DNA of 64,000 nucleotides from Neobacillus sp. OS1-2 (GTDB lineage Bacteria; Bacillota; Bacilli; Bacillales; Cytobacillaceae): the NCBI RefSeq assembly GCF_030915505.1, contig NZ_CP133265.1, forward strand, positions 1,054,001 through 1,118,000, given 5' to 3'. A program made the position numbers and the translations under genes. Positions within the stretch are counted from its first letter, which is position 1, and the number at the start of each line of letters is the position of its first letter. Below, one piece after another: positions 23,781 to 34,250 of the stretch. The notes below the pieces were generated by a model. That model saw only the letters and a list, made by a program, of their open reading frames with translations. It was not told the origin of the DNA and ran no database searches.

Positions 23781-23817
23781 AAAAAGGGAGGGGGGCACCA
23801 ACTCCCCGCTCCCCTTT
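23781..23817 (-). terminator. G/C-rich hairpin between gapA and pgk
   Basis: AAAGGGGAG-GGGG pairs to CCCC-CTCCC with a T-run after it. It probably ends part of the cggR-gapA transcripts, lowering pgk-eno expression relative to gapA, or stabilises a processed 3' end. Confidence 0.75.
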
Positions 23818-23845
23818 GGAAAACCTTACGCTTTAAAAATAATTT

Positions 23846-24892
<1,047 letters not shown>

Positions 24893-24903
24893 TTAAAAAG
24901 GAT

Positions 24904-25926
24904 TTACCCTTTCAATAACCGTTTTGCCACACCTTCATCTGTTATTAAAATAGTTGATGCCGGTGCTTTTTTCAGATATGCCTTAATTGCCTTTGCCTTC
25001 GATGCCCCGCCTGCCACAGCAATGACATTCGGGATATGAGCAAGGTCTTCAAGTTGCAGTCCAATGGTTAAAACCTTATGGACAATCTCACCTTGTTCAT
25101 TGAAATAATAGCCAAAAGCTTCGCCGACTGCTTTCCCGATTTCTAGCTTTTGCTTAAGTTTCGGGTTGGATTTCCGCCGCTCGGCCATTGTGATAGCATC
25201 CCCAATTCCATGGATAACCATGCTTGCGGATTGAATCAAGGTCAAGACTTCGTGAATATCGGGTTCTTTGATGAATGATTCGTAAATTTCGGAACTGACC
25301 TGATCCGGAACGTATAAAACACGATGCTTTGAATCTGTGTTTTTTGCCATATTCGAGCAAATCGTATTCGCTTGATTGGCCACATCCTCGCCAACCCCGC
25401 CGCGTGCCGGAACGAAAAGAAGCTCTTTGTTTTGATGATTGGTTGTTAATCTCTCAGCAACAGCAGCCATGGTTGATCCGCCAGTAACAGCGATGATATT
25501 TTTCCCGCCTAAAAGCTTTTTCATGCAAAGCGCACAAGCCCTGCCTAATTCGCCTTTGACCAGTGGTGACTCATCACTATCTCCAGGTACAATGATGACT
25601 TTCTTAATGCCGAGCTGATGCTTTAATTCCAACTCCATTACATCAATACCCTTTAACTCACGCATCAAACCATCTAAATCCTCGAGTAAATTTTTCCCTT
25701 CAGAGGTTAAACTCATTCCCACATTATTTGCGTAAATAAGATCTTGCTCCTTGAGGAAGTCTACTTCACTACGAAGAATCCTTTCGGTGAAGCCAAGACT
25801 TACGGCTAGGCTTCTTCTTCCCACCGGCTGCATTAAGCCAATGTGCCTTAGAATGGTATATCGCTTTTGCAGCACTTGCAGGAGATCGGGTAGTAATCTT
25901 TTTTGAATATCGATAAATGACTGCAT
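24904..25926 (-). CDS. cggR: Central glycolytic genes regulator (SorC family repressor)
   Basis: Represses the gapA operon and is released by fructose 1,6-bisphosphate. The 340-residue protein has an N-terminal winged helix (~20-85: RRSLAVSLGFTERILRSEV) and a SorC-type sugar-phosphate domain with VTGGSTMAAVAERL, PARGGVGEDVANQANTI and the VAVAGGASKAKAIKAYLK end. I start at ATG 25926 because AAAGGAG sits ten bases away; the ATG at 25935 is too near the site. It is the first gene of the operon and lies behind its own operator. Confidence 0.96.
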   Translation of the reverse strand: MQSFIDIQKRLLPDLLQVLQKRYTILRHIGLMQPVGRRSLAVSLGFTERILRSEVDFLKEQDLIYANNVGMSLTSEGKNLLEDLDGLMRELKGIDVMELELKHQLGIKKVIIVPGDSDESPLVKGELGRACALCMKKLLGGKNIIAVTGGSTMAAVAERLTTNHQNKELLFVPARGGVGEDVANQANTICSNMAKNTDSKHRVLYVPDQVSSEIYESFIKEPDIHEVLTLIQSASMVIHGIGDAITMAERRKSNPKLKQKLEIGKAVGEAFGYYFNEQGEIVHKVLTIGLQLEDLAHIPNVIAVAGGASKAKAIKAYLKKAPASTILITDEGVAKRLLKG

Positions 25927-25956
25927 GAATGGCATGCTCCTTTATTCTATGTAGTT

Positions 25957-25994
25957 GGTCCGAAAATGTCCACCGTAGACATATTATGTCCCAC
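25957..25994 (-). promoter_or_regulatory. CggR operator
   Basis: On the minus strand GTGGGACATAATATGTC is followed by ACGGTGGACATTTTCGGACC. This matches the direct-repeat CggR operator pattern GGGACn(5-6)TGTC twice. It lies just upstream of cggR, so bound CggR would act as a roadblock to the operon. Confidence 0.75.
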
Positions 25995-26068
25995 CTACAC
26001 TAAAAAAAATCACCCCTTGTACGTTTTTAATTGTAACAGGAGTGAAACCCTATTTCAACACATTTGAC

Positions 26069-26317
26069 TCAGTTTTTTTCTTGTAAACGGTTACTAATGG
26101 CAAATTTATCAACAAAGCCAAATCCAACCTCTTCCCCGTCAAGAAGGACTACCGGAATCATCAATCCGTAACGCTCGGTTAATTCATCGCTCGTTTCGAT
26201 ATCGATTTCTTCGAGCCTAAAATTCCATTCCTGTTTCAGCTCATCTAAGGTAGCTTTCGCTTTGTCACATAATGGGCAGCGATTCCGTGTATATAAAGTG
26301 ATCGTCGTTTGTGTCAT
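26069..26317 (-). CDS. Glutaredoxin-like thioredoxin-fold protein
   Basis: An 82-residue thioredoxin-fold protein with redox motif CPLC (Cys14, Cys17), IPVVLLDGEEVGFG (cis-Pro after residue 54) and a C-terminal helix. The family name is glutaredoxin-like/DUF836. A role in thiol-disulfide exchange is likely; the partner is unknown. It lies 14 bases downstream of rpoN and is probably co-transcribed. Confidence 0.85.
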   Translation of the reverse strand: MTQTTITLYTRNRCPLCDKAKATLDELKQEWNFRLEEIDIETSDELTERYGLMIPVVLLDGEEVGFGFVDKFAISNRLQEKN

Positions 26318-26331
26318 CGTTAAATTCCTTT

Positions 26332-27654
26332 CTAATTGAACCTTTTTCGTTTGGATGAAGATTGGATTCCCATTTGATCGCGGTACTTTGCAATCGTACG
26401 CCTTGAGACAACGATCCCTTCCCTCTCCTTTAATTGTTCCACAATTTCTTGATCTGATAATGGTTTTTCCTTATTTTCTTGTTCTATTAATTTACTAATC
26501 TTATTTTTCACTTGCGTAGATGAAGTATTCTCTTCCGCTGCAACGGTCTGAATCGTGCTTGTAAAAAAGGTTTTTAATGCAAAGGTTCCAATGGGTGTTT
26601 GCACATATTTTTCCCGGACTGCACGGCTCACCGTTGATTCATGAATATTTAGTTCCGCTGCCACTTCCTTCATGGTCATGGGGACTAAATAGGTTGTTCC
26701 TTTTTGAAAAAAAGCCAATTGCTTTTCAACAATTTTGGAGACTACCCTTGTTAGCGTTTCCTTCCGTTGTTCAATACTTTTTAAAATCCACTGATAATCC
26801 TGGACCTTATCCTCCAAAAAACGGCTGACCTGCTGATTCTGATCTTTGAATTTTTTATAATATTTTTCATTAAACCCGATTCTTGGCAAGGTATCATCGG
26901 ACATTCGCACTGTGAGGCCTGCCGCTGATTGCTCAACGATCGCATCGGGAATAATATACGAAGTCGTTTCTTTCCCAAGCAGCGCACCCGGCTTTGGGTT
27001 AAGCAATTGAATTTGGTCAAATATATCTTGAATATCCTTTAGGGTTACTTTCAGTTCTTTGGCAATCTGCTTCCATTTCTTATCTGCAAATGGGACAAAA
27101 TAGTCAGTAAGTATGCGCTGGGCCAACTCATTATTGGGATTTTCATAATACACTTGCATCAAGAGGCACTCTTGAAGATCCCTTGCACCGATCCCCGCCG
27201 GCTCTAGCGTTTGAATCACCGCTAAACAATCTTCTACTACCTCTTCCTCTGCTTTAAGTTTATGGGCAATATCACTAACGTCGCCTGTAAAGTAACCGTT
27301 TTCATCTATGTTCTGAATTAGATGACGGATTATTTTTACTTGCTCTGCCGAAAGGTTTGAACTGTTAATTTGTGAGAGTAAATGGTCCTCTAGTGAAAAA
27401 GGTTTATCGGCAATTTGTTCGATCCAGTCCTTTTCTGCCTTTTGATGGCGCTTCGGTTTACGATCCATGAGCGGATTCATCGGCTTCACATGGCCAGTTT
27501 CAATTTGCATGAGGGGATTTTCTAGTGCCTTATCTTCTAAAAAGGCCGTCAATTCCTGGGCCGAATATTGCAATAACGCAATCGCCTGTGACAATTCCTG
27601 TGTCATCGTTAATTTTAACGTTTGCTGCTGCCATAAACCTGCCTTTAAGTTCAT
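26332..27654 (-). CDS. rpoN: RNA polymerase sigma-54 factor
   Basis: Sigma-L of Bacillus, needed for enhancer-dependent promoters of amino acid and sugar catabolism. The 440-residue protein has the activator-binding glutamine-rich N-terminus (LWQQQTLKLTMTQELSQAIALLQYS, ~8-32), the core-binding region, a helix-turn-helix (VAAELNIHESTVSRAVREKYVQ) and the RpoN box VVSRRTIAKYRDQMGI near the end. Arginine and branched amino acid catabolic operons often depend on it, although none of the promoters here shows a -24/-12 site that I can support. Confidence 0.97.
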   Translation of the reverse strand: MNLKAGLWQQQTLKLTMTQELSQAIALLQYSAQELTAFLEDKALENPLMQIETGHVKPMNPLMDRKPKRHQKAEKDWIEQIADKPFSLEDHLLSQINSSNLSAEQVKIIRHLIQNIDENGYFTGDVSDIAHKLKAEEEVVEDCLAVIQTLEPAGIGARDLQECLLMQVYYENPNNELAQRILTDYFVPFADKKWKQIAKELKVTLKDIQDIFDQIQLLNPKPGALLGKETTSYIIPDAIVEQSAAGLTVRMSDDTLPRIGFNEKYYKKFKDQNQQVSRFLEDKVQDYQWILKSIEQRKETLTRVVSKIVEKQLAFFQKGTTYLVPMTMKEVAAELNIHESTVSRAVREKYVQTPIGTFALKTFFTSTIQTVAAEENTSSTQVKNKISKLIEQENKEKPLSDQEIVEQLKEREGIVVSRRTIAKYRDQMGIQSSSKRKRFN

Positions 27655-27742
27655 CCGTCTCCCCCCTCATCACCATTTTACACGATAAAGCGCATTTCGT
27701 GTATTGGAAATTGCCTACGTAGTGGTTCACGTTCATTTTTGT

Positions 27743-27781
27743 AAAAATAAAAGCCCCCTGTTTACTGGAACAGGGGGCTTT
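27743..27781 (-). terminator. Terminator after tRNA-Arg
   Basis: AAAGCCCCCTGT pairs to ACAGGGGGCTTT with an 8-base loop; a T-rich tail follows on the minus strand. Confidence 0.9.
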
Positions 27782-27786
27782 GATGA

Positions 27787-27858
27787 CGCGCTCGGAGGGA
27801 ATCGAACCCCCATTTTAAGAACCGGAATCTTACGTGCTATCCGTTGCACCACGAGCGC
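27787..27858 (-). tRNA. tRNA-Arg (anticodon CCG)
   Basis: A 72-nt cloverleaf: acceptor GCGCTCG/CGAGCGC with discriminator G, D-arm TGGTGCAACGGATAGCA, anticodon arm TAAGA-TTCCGGT-TCTTA giving CCG, and T-arm GGGGGTTCGATTCCCTC. CCA is not encoded. A lone tRNA-Arg beside clpP is also found in B. subtilis. Confidence 0.95.
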
Positions 27859-27986
27859 TAAATTGTAACGACTTACATATTATATTCTAGATCGACTAAC
27901 ATTGCAAGTGAATTGTAGGTTTAAAAATAGCAGAAATGGATATGATGAGTTAGGGAAAGTTGTCGAAGTTTTTTAAAGTCGAATTG

Positions 27987-28016
27987 TTTGACCTTTATTG
28001 ACCATCAGTGTATGAT
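27987..28016 (+). promoter_or_regulatory. clpP promoter with CtsR operator
   Basis: TTTGACC-TTT-ATTGACC (27987-28003) is the CtsR direct heptad repeat. It overlaps the -35 box TTGACC (27988-27993), which is 17 bases from TATGAT (28011-28016). Repression by CtsR at low temperature and release on heat stress follow from this layout. Confidence 0.85.
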
Positions 28017-28063
28017 TACATTACATATTATTATTACCTTTTCCATTCAAAGGAGGAAGAAAA

Positions 28064-28669
28064 ATGAATTTGATTCCTACAGTTATTGAACAAACAAACC
28101 GCGGCGAACGTGCCTATGACATTTATTCCCGTCTGTTAAAAGACCGGATTATTATGCTTGGCAGTGCCATTGATGACAATGTTTCCAATAGCATTGTAGC
28201 ACAGTTATTATTTTTAGAAGCAGAAAATCCTGAAAAGGATATTACTCTTTACATCAATAGCCCTGGTGGAAGCATCACTGCCGGTATGGCTATTTATGAT
28301 ACGATGCAGTATATTAAAGCAGATGTATCGACGGTATGTATTGGTATGGCGGCTTCTATGGGTGCATTCTTACTTGCAGCCGGGGAAAAAGGCAAGCGTT
28401 ATGCATTACCGAATGCGGAAGTCATGATTCACCAGCCACTTGGCGGTGCCCAAGGACAAGCAACGGAAATCGAGATTGCAGCGAAACGCATCCTCTTCCT
28501 TCGTGAAAAGTTAAACGGAATTCTTTCAGAACGCACAGGTCAGCCGCTTGAAGTGATTCAACGCGATACCGACCGTGATAACTTCATGACTGCTGAGAGA
28601 GCAAAGGAATACGGCCTAATTGATAATATCGTTACCCGTAAGCCTATTGAAAAAAAGGATAATAAATAA
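28064..28669 (+). CDS. clpP: ATP-dependent Clp protease proteolytic subunit
   Basis: Serine protease that forms the double-heptamer chamber with ClpC, ClpX or ClpE. The 201-residue sequence has the catalytic triad Ser98 ([11 protein letters not shown]), His123 (MIHQPLGG) and Asp172 (DTDRDNFM). AAAGGAGGA lies before ATG 28064. It is a single gene with its own CtsR-controlled promoter and terminator, and the only plus-strand gene between about 18.1 kb and the end of the window. It also degrades proteins tagged by the tmRNA encoded here. Confidence 0.98.
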   Translation: MNLIPTVIEQTNRGERAYDIYSRLLKDRIIMLGSAIDDNVSNSIVAQLLFLEAENPEKDITLYINSPGGSITAGMAIYDTMQYIKADVSTVCIGMAASMGAFLLAAGEKGKRYALPNAEVMIHQPLGGAQGQATEIEIAAKRILFLREKLNGILSERTGQPLEVIQRDTDRDNFMTAERAKEYGLIDNIVTRKPIEKKDNK

Positions 28670-28676
28670 TTTCATG

Positions 28677-28712
28677 AGCAACTGGCTTCCAGCCGGTTGC
28701 TTTTCTGTTTTT
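28677..28712 (+). terminator. Terminator of clpP
   Basis: AGCAACTGGC pairs to GCCGGTTGCT followed by TTTTCTGTTTTT. Confidence 0.88.
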
Positions 28713-28729
28713 ACCGATCTCGGGTATAA

Positions 28730-28766
28730 ATAAAGGGTCCAGCCTGCTTAACGTGGCTGAACCCCT
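28730..28766 (-). terminator. Terminator of crh
   Basis: On the minus strand GGGTTCAGCC pairs to GGCTGGACCC around a 10-base loop, then TTTATTT. Confidence 0.82.
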
Positions 28767-28771
28767 TTTCT

Positions 28772-29029
28772 TTAATGTTCTTTTTCAATAAAATCTGTTA
28801 ATACGTTGATTGCCCTGTCTTCATCATCGCCATCAGCGATAATGTTAATGACAACTCCTGACCCTACTGCCAGGCTCATTAAGCCCATGATGCTTTTCGC
28901 GTTAACCTTCTTGCCATCTTTCTCTAGGAAAATATCAGCTGAAAAACGGTTGGCTTCCTGCACAAAAAGTGCGGCTGGTCGTGCTTGAAGACCCGTTTTC
29001 AATTTTACCTCTACTTGTTTCACCAACAT
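28772..29029 (-). CDS. crh: Catabolite repression HPr-like protein Crh
   Basis: HPr paralog of 85 residues. Position 15 is Gln (TGLQARPAA) in place of the PTS-active His, so it cannot pass phosphate in sugar transport; Ser46 (AKSIMGLMS) is the site of HprK. Phospho-Crh is a cofactor of CcpA. I start at ATG 29029 (MLVKQVEV), eight bases after GAGGAGG. It ends the rapZ-yvcK-whiA-crh series, and HprK is encoded at 45.7 kb. Confidence 0.96.
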   Translation of the reverse strand: MLVKQVEVKLKTGLQARPAALFVQEANRFSADIFLEKDGKKVNAKSIMGLMSLAVGSGVVINIIADGDDEDRAINVLTDFIEKEH

Positions 29030-29085
29030 TATACAATTCCTCCTCATGGTCTATTTCTATTCTTTCTTGTAACTAATTCACTATT

Positions 29086-30045
29086 TCACAAGCTTCCATG
29101 CTTTAACGCCATGTCCCCAGCGCGCAGTTTGTCTGCAATCTCATCAATTTTTCTCAAGCGATGATTAATTCCTGACTTACTGATGGTCCCGCCGGATACC
29201 ATTTCCCCTAATTCTTTCAGAGTAACATCAGGATATTGAACACGAAGTTCAGCAATTTCTCTCAGTTTATCAGGCAAAATTTGCAAGCCCACATTGGCAT
29301 CGATAAACCGGATGTTGTCAACCTGCCTGATGGAGGCGCCAATGGTTTTATTAAGATTGGCGGTTTCACAGTTTACCAGACGATTAACGGAATTCCGCAT
29401 ATCCCTGACAATTCTGACATCCTCAAAGCGAAGCAGAGCGTTATGAGCCCCAACAATATTAAGAAATTCCGTAATTTTCTCGGCTTCTTTTAAATAGGTG
29501 ATAAAGCCCTTTTTTCGCTCAAGCGTTTTACTGTTTAATCCAAATGTATTCATCAATTCACATAAAGAGTCGTTATGTTCTTTATAAAGTGAAGAAATTT
29601 CCAAATGATAAGAAGATGTTTCTGGATTATTAACAGACCCTCCGGCAAGAAAGGCACCACGTAAATAAGAACGCTTACAACACTTCTTTTTTATCAATTC
29701 TGGTGAAATATCGTGAATAATGGTAAATCCTTCACCCAAAATTTTCATGTCCTCAAGAATTTGCTTTGCCTGCTGGGATAAACGAACGATGTATACGTTA
29801 TTTTTCTTCAGGCGCATTTTCTTTCTAACTAAAAGCTCTACTTGAATTTGGTAGCTCTTCTTCAACAATGTATAAATTCTTCTGGCAATCGCAGCATTTT
29901 CGGTTTGAATATCCACTACTAACTTACGATTTGAAAAGGACAGGGAACCGTTCATGCGAATCAATGCCGATAGCTCGGACTGAATGCAGCACGTTTTCAC
30001 TTCCAAGTTCGTTAATTCCTTTTTTGTCTCCGAAGCGAAAGACAT
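29086..30045 (-). CDS. whiA: WhiA-type DNA-binding protein
   Basis: A 319-residue protein with an N-terminal LAGLIDADG-like fold ([24 protein letters not shown] core near 120-145) and a C-terminal helix-turn-helix ([27 protein letters not shown], ~275-300). WhiA of Bacillus affects cell division and chromosome segregation; it is not a homing endonuclease. It lies between yvcK and crh as in B. subtilis. Confidence 0.96.
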   Translation of the reverse strand: MSFASETKKELTNLEVKTCCIQSELSALIRMNGSLSFSNRKLVVDIQTENAAIARRIYTLLKKSYQIQVELLVRKKMRLKKNNVYIVRLSQQAKQILEDMKILGEGFTIIHDISPELIKKKCCKRSYLRGAFLAGGSVNNPETSSYHLEISSLYKEHNDSLCELMNTFGLNSKTLERKKGFITYLKEAEKITEFLNIVGAHNALLRFEDVRIVRDMRNSVNRLVNCETANLNKTIGASIRQVDNIRFIDANVGLQILPDKLREIAELRVQYPDVTLKELGEMVSGGTISKSGINHRLRKIDEIADKLRAGDMALKHGSL

Positions 30046-30107
30046 CCCCTCACCCCTTTATTTAAAAACCACTCTATTTTACAGTATTATTAACTTCACA
30101 ATACTAT

Positions 30108-31094
30108 CTACGCTTCATAACGCTTTTTGGTTTCATCTACAAGCAAATTATATAAAATGTTTGCCACTTTTTTCGGATCATGCCGTAACGCCCCATTTTC
30201 CTGATAGGCAATGTCAGCATGCACTACTTCAAGCCCAAGCTCAAACAACTGAGGCAAATCATACAGAACCGGGTCAGCCAATTCTTCATTATAACGAAGC
30301 TGAATATGCTGTGGAATTTCTTCGTTATTGACGAGAATTGTATTTATGAAAGCACAGCTCATATGATCATAGATGGCCTTCACATGATCACTTGCTGTAA
30401 AGCCATGCGTTTCCCCTGCCTGCGTCATCAGGTTACATATATACACCTTTTTGGCATGGGAGCGACACAGCTCATCGCCTAGACGCGGGACAAGCAAATT
30501 GGGCAAAATACTGGTATACAAGCTGCCAGGGCCAATAATAATTAAGTCTGCCTGGCGAATCGCTTGAATCGACTCCGGCAAAGGGCGAATCGCCTTTTTA
30601 GAAGTTAAAAATACTCGTTTGATTCTTTTCCCAGAGTAAGGAATTTTCGATTCCCCGGAAACGATGGCGCCGTCCTCCATCTCTGCATGTAATACCACGC
30701 TCTGGTTTGCTGCTGGAAGTACCTTGCCGCGAACATTTAGGATCTTACTCATTTCCTGAATCGCATGAACGAAATTTCCGGTGATGGAGGTCATCGCCGC
30801 TAGGATTAAATTTCCAAGTGAATGTCCGGAAAGTTCATTCGATGTTTTGAAACGGTGCTGAAACATCTCCTCTACGAGTGGTTCCACATCTGACAGTGAT
30901 GCCAGTACATTGCGGATGTCACCAGGTGGAGGTATATGCAGATCCTCGCGCAAGCGCCCCGAGCTGCCGCCGTCATCCGCGACCGTCACAATGGCGGTAA
31001 TATCGACAGGATACTGTTTTAATCCTCGTAATAAAACCGGTAATCCTGTTCCCCCGCCAATGACGACGATTCGAGGCTGTCCAAACTCTCTCAT
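30108..31094 (-). CDS. yvcK: YvcK/MgfK-type gluconeogenesis and morphogenesis factor
   Basis: UDP-sugar-binding protein of 328 residues (CofD-like fold) needed for growth on gluconeogenic carbon and for normal shape. The start [18 protein letters not shown] (~10-27), [15 protein letters not shown] and the [18 protein letters not shown] region are typical. Its start overlaps the rapZ stop by four bases. Confidence 0.95.
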   Translation of the reverse strand: MREFGQPRIVVIGGGTGLPVLLRGLKQYPVDITAIVTVADDGGSSGRLREDLHIPPPGDIRNVLASLSDVEPLVEEMFQHRFKTSNELSGHSLGNLILAAMTSITGNFVHAIQEMSKILNVRGKVLPAANQSVVLHAEMEDGAIVSGESKIPYSGKRIKRVFLTSKKAIRPLPESIQAIRQADLIIIGPGSLYTSILPNLLVPRLGDELCRSHAKKVYICNLMTQAGETHGFTASDHVKAIYDHMSCAFINTILVNNEEIPQHIQLRYNEELADPVLYDLPQLFELGLEVVHADIAYQENGALRHDPKKVANILYNLLVDETKKRYEA

Positions 31095-31984
31095 GTTGTT
31101 TTATCCTTTCTCTTCTCAATGTCACGGTGGGTGACGCATGTCTTATAATCATTTTGGAAAAATCGGCCCAAGTACTCTGCTAAGGTAACAGATCGATGCT
31201 GGCCGCCGGTACAGCCAATCGCAATCACTAGCTGTGCTTTCCCTTCTCTTTTATAATGCGGGAGCATGAAGCTGAGTAAGTCCGTCAATTTTTCTAGAAA
31301 TTTATTGGTTTCATTCCATTTAAGGACATAGCTTGAGACCTCTTCATCCAAGCCTGTTAATGGACGCATGTGTTCAATATAAAAAGGATTGGGCAGGAAG
31401 CGCACATCAAATACAAGATCCGCATCAATCGGAATCCCGTGCTTAAAGCCAAACGACATGACATTGACAGTAAAGATTAATTGTTTATTTGCCGTAAACT
31501 CCGTTAATATTTTCTCACGTAATTCACGCGGTTTCATCTGGGAAGTATTGTAAATCAATTGTGCCCGGCCTTTTAATCCCTCAAGAAGCTCTCGTTCGAG
31601 CGTGATACCCTCAAGAGGTAAGCCTGAATGGGCAAGTGGATGTGACCGCCTTGTTTCCTTATACCGGCGTACTAATGTAGAATCATCCGCATCTAAAAAA
31701 AGAATCTGCGGTGTCACCCAGGATGTTTCCGCCAGGTCATCAAGGGCTTTAAAGAGGTGATCAAAGAATTCTCTCCCTCTTAGATCCATAACAAGGGCAA
31801 CTTTATTCATTTTATTCCCTGATTCCTTCATAAGTTCAAGGAATTTTGGAAGTAATGTGGGAGGCAGGTTATCAACACAGAAGAATCCTAAGTCTTCAAA
31901 GCTTTGAATGGCTACCGTTTTTCCAGCCCCAGACATTCCGGTAATGATGACCATCTGGATTTCACTTGTCGAACCGGTACTCAT
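31091..31984 (-). CDS. rapZ: RapZ-like nucleotide-binding protein (YvcJ)
   Basis: P-loop protein of 297 residues with Walker A GMSGAGKT (16-23), [33 protein letters not shown] and the C-terminal [13 protein letters not shown]/ligand-binding motif. In Bacillus YvcJ hydrolyses GTP and affects competence; in enterics RapZ controls glmS RNA. It is the first gene of the rapZ-yvcK-whiA-crh group, and overlaps yvcK by four bases. The upstream region is taken up by repeats at 32024-32345. Confidence 0.95.
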   Translation of the reverse strand: MSTGSTSEIQMVIITGMSGAGKTVAIQSFEDLGFFCVDNLPPTLLPKFLELMKESGNKMNKVALVMDLRGREFFDHLFKALDDLAETSWVTPQILFLDADDSTLVRRYKETRRSHPLAHSGLPLEGITLERELLEGLKGRAQLIYNTSQMKPRELREKILTEFTANKQLIFTVNVMSFGFKHGIPIDADLVFDVRFLPNPFYIEHMRPLTGLDEEVSSYVLKWNETNKFLEKLTDLLSFMLPHYKREGKAQLVIAIGCTGGQHRSVTLAEYLGRFFQNDYKTCVTHRDIEKRKDKTT

Positions 31985-32023
31985 GGCAATTCCTCCTATT
32001 ATTGTCCAGCGGAAGCACCCTAA

Positions 32024-32345
32024 GGCGCTTCCGCTTTTCTTTATGTCTAGCTCCAGCGCCCTAGCGGCTAGTGTCCTTCGCTCTCCGCCCTACGATAAGT
32101 CAACATCGGATCGCTTGCGCTCTCCGTGTTTCCTTTATCTCAGTTGGAGTGCTCCAGGCCATACGCCGCTGACCAGGGCGCTTCCGCTTTTCTTTATGTC
32201 TAGCTCCAGCGCCCTAGCGGCTAGTGTCCTTCGCTCTCCGCCCTACGATAAGTCAACATCGGATCGCTTGCGCTCTCCGTGTTTCCTTTATCTCAGTTGG
32301 AGTGCTCCAGGCCATACGCCGCTGACCAGGGCGCTTCCGCTTTTC
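32024..32345. repeat. 153-bp tandem duplication of an interspersed repeat
   Basis: GGCGCTTCCGCTTTTCTT occurs at 32024 and 32177 and (shortened) at 32330; the 153-base interval between copies appears identical in both. Each unit holds TGTCTAGCTCCAGCGCC near its start and GCTCCAGGCCATACGCC near its end. Related shorter copies lie at 44845 and 46677. It fills the space between rapZ and the Nudix gene and codes for nothing that I recognise. Confidence 0.92.
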
Positions 32346-32348
32346 TTA

Positions 32349-32807
32349 TTAACTTGGATCTAATCGATAACTAATGAGTTCAAAATCTTTTGTATAAGTA
32401 AAAGTGCCGTAAATGATTCCATTTCCATGAATCATGTAATCAATGATATGTAGATCGCCAGCGGCCATCGGCAGACTTTTAATCTGATCAAACGGCTGCC
32501 ATGCCAGCTTTCCTTCTTCCGATTCATCTAAATCGATGCCATCTGAATCGGTGGCAACGAAGGTAAACATCATCCACTCGGAGAGGAGCTCGTCGCTCTC
32601 TTTCATAATCATCGTAAAAATACCTTTTAATTGTGGGTTTTTTAAATAAATGCCCGTTTCTTCACGGAATTCCCGAATGCAAGAGTCACGAACCGACTCG
32701 CCCGGCTCCATTTTCCCGCCAGGAGCCACCCACCAGCCACGGCGCGGTTTCTGCAGCAACAATATTTGATTATTTCTAATTAATACACAATTCGTCACCC
32801 GCTGCAT
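32349..32807 (-). CDS. yvcI: Nudix hydrolase (YvcI, MutT-like)
   Basis: A 152-residue Nudix protein. The box GGKMEPGESVRDSCIREFREETGI (30-53) has all Nudix positions (Gx5Ex7REUxEExGU). It likely hydrolyses an oxidised or alternative nucleoside diphosphate derivative; the substrate is not set by sequence. AGAGGGTG lies before ATG 32807. It lies between trxB and rapZ as in B. subtilis yvcI. Confidence 0.9.
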   Translation of the reverse strand: MQRVTNCVLIRNNQILLLQKPRRGWWVAPGGKMEPGESVRDSCIREFREETGIYLKNPQLKGIFTMIMKESDELLSEWMMFTFVATDSDGIDLDESEEGKLAWQPFDQIKSLPMAAGDLHIIDYMIHGNGIIYGTFTYTKDFELISYRLDPS

Positions 32808-33200
32808 GTATTCACCCTCTTAATAAAGCGCAAGCGCCTTGACTAGGGCTCGAGCTATAATTCCAAAACAATCTGCTAATTTATTCATTTCATTATACTA
32901 TTTTTAGAATCCAGTCACAATGAATACAAAATTGATATTTCTGTTAACTTTATTTGGTGCCTGTCACCATTTCTACACTTCCGACTATGCAAACGCAGAA
33001 AATGGTGCCTGACACCACCTTTAGGCATAAAAAAAGAGCACAAGCTGCTGGGCCTGTGCAGGAAAGGTATATATTTTAAAAGGGGGTCAATTTCTCTTAT
33101 CATACCCTATCTTTATTTCACCACTGTTACAGGATAGTTACTTTTTTATGAATTGTTTTGGCCGGCCATTTTACTGTTACGGCCCTTGGAAATGCCCAAG
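32808..33200. other. Gene-free interval with two GGTGCCTG(A/T)CACC motifs and an end fragment of the interspersed repeat
   Basis: No supported gene. AAAGCGCAAGCGCC (about 32826-32839) is the inverted end of the repeat family. GGTGCCTGTCACC lies at 32956-32968 and GGTGCCTGACACC at 33004-33016; the same 13-mer recurs at 38657 and 58403. I see no clear promoter for the Nudix gene. Confidence 0.6.
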
Positions 33201-34157
<957 letters not shown>

Positions 34158-34177
34158 TCACTCCCTACTTATATATA

Positions 34178-34217
34178 AAAAAATACGATTAAGTATTATC
34201 ATTCCCTACTTAATCGT
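34178..34217 (-). terminator. Terminator of the TPR gene
   Basis: ACGATTAAGT pairs perfectly to ACTTAATCGT with a 13-base loop, then a run of T on the minus strand. Confidence 0.85.
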
Positions 34218-34250
34218 AATAAACAATCTTATAATAGTCCATTTTTCTGC

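Noticed and set aside
28772..29029. HPr (ptsH) of the phosphotransferase system
   Set aside because: Position 15 is Gln rather than His, and the gene lies after whiA, so it is Crh.
29086..30045. LAGLIDADG homing endonuclease that could mobilise the ssrA intron
   Set aside because: The LAGLIDADG-like domain belongs to WhiA, which has a C-terminal helix-turn-helix and conserved position between yvcK and crh; it is not a nuclease.
31908..32363. Plus-strand 151-codon frame with an internal 40-residue repeat opposite rapZ and the 153-bp repeats
   Set aside because: The peptide repeat simply mirrors the DNA repeat, there is no ribosome site, and half of it is antisense to rapZ.
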